In this document: piece by piece, positions 63,541 through 64,000 of the stretch
How the letters are laid out: the number at the start of each line of letters is the position of its first letter
Numbering within the stretch: position 1 is the stretch's first letter
Assembly (NCBI GenBank): GCA_030549335.1
Contig: CM060193.1
Location: forward strand, 63,336,646 to 63,400,645
Length of the DNA: 64,000 nucleotides
From: Pontederia crassipes
Taxonomy: Eukaryota; Streptophyta; Magnoliopsida; Commelinales; Pontederiaceae
Reading direction: 5' to 3'
Program-made: the position numbers and the translations under genes
The notes under the pieces: model-generated
Database searches by the model: none
What the model was told of the DNA's origin: nothing
The model's input: only the letters and a program-made list of their open reading frames with translations

Positions 63541-64000
63541 TATCAGGCTCTGATTGGCAATACCAAAATTAACGTTTAGTGGTTCAAACGCTCATTCTTT
63601 TATTTGTAAATGATAAAAATAAATAGCATTTAGCGCTTCATATGAAAATATTGAAAAGATGCTTCTATTAGCGTTTAGCATTTACAGGTTAGCGTTTTAT
63701 AATTTTTTCCCAATTTATTTATCCTTATTTAAATATATTATTTCTTTCTAACTTATCTTATTATTTTCTAATTTTTTATTTTATAATCATTTAACTATAT
63801 TTTTTATACTCATGCTTAATTAATTACAAATCATTTATATGTGAACAATGAAAAATTTCACAATTAATACTTTTATATCATGGGTGCATTATAAAAAAAT
63901 TTATTGTCAATATAAATTTTTATATATTTGAATAAAAATTCCCTTTCTTTTTGGGGATAATCAAATAGCGTTTTCAAAATTTAAAAAATATTATATAAAT
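63541..64000. mobile_element. Dispersed AT-rich TIR element, copy 2 (cut by window end)
   Basis: Homologous to 51868-52340 from CTCTGATTGGCAATA onward in the same orientation. The right end lies beyond the window. Confidence 0.65.

Overview
This is nuclear DNA of a flowering plant. The evidence is degraded plant-type 18S-ITS1-5.8S-ITS2 rDNA, two intron-bearing WAT1-related (EamA/DMT) transporter genes, and plant transposon families (CACTA, hAT, RTE and L1 LINEs, Ty1/copia, Ty3/gypsy LTRs, MITEs). The species cannot be read from the sequence. Most of the window is AT-rich repeat-derived DNA. Only two genes look intact.

Layout. 1-1107: minus-strand rDNA remnant, fused at about 1107 to a minus-strand RTE-type LINE (1108-3165). 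3762-5659: non-autonomous CACTA element with a GGA target-site duplication (TSD). 7870-11807: complete but dead hAT element with an 8-bp TSD and a GC-rich palindromic block. 15604-20521: a nest in which a CACTA (16798-18435, TSD TAT) sits in an exon of a second CACTA (15640-20137, TSD GAT), which itself sits in an old TIR element. 20541-39247: a tandem segmental duplication; unit A holds an intact WAT1-like gene (29216-31326), unit B has lost the corresponding 6 kb, and an L1 LINE fragment lies on the unit boundary. 41328-48126: minus-strand Ty1/copia element (TSD GATAT) containing an inverted partial copy of itself and a gypsy-like LTR. 51868-52525 and 63541-64000: two copies of one dispersed repeat. 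52777-53589: a foldback element that has captured a piece of plastid psbD. 54975-57830: the second intact WAT1-like gene. 58232-60377: a 2.1-kb gypsy-type solo LTR with its own TATA box. 61357-63365: a decayed CACTA-like element with a MITE inside.

How the genes relate. The two WAT1-like genes share strand, the same seven-exon structure and intron phases, and alignable upstream DNA. They are tandem paralogues, and the surviving 3' flank in unit B implies that a third copy existed between them and was deleted. I see no multi-gene pathway, defence system or CRISPR. The interest of the window lies in its rearrangement history: target-site duplications can be read directly for five elements, which lets insertion order be established.
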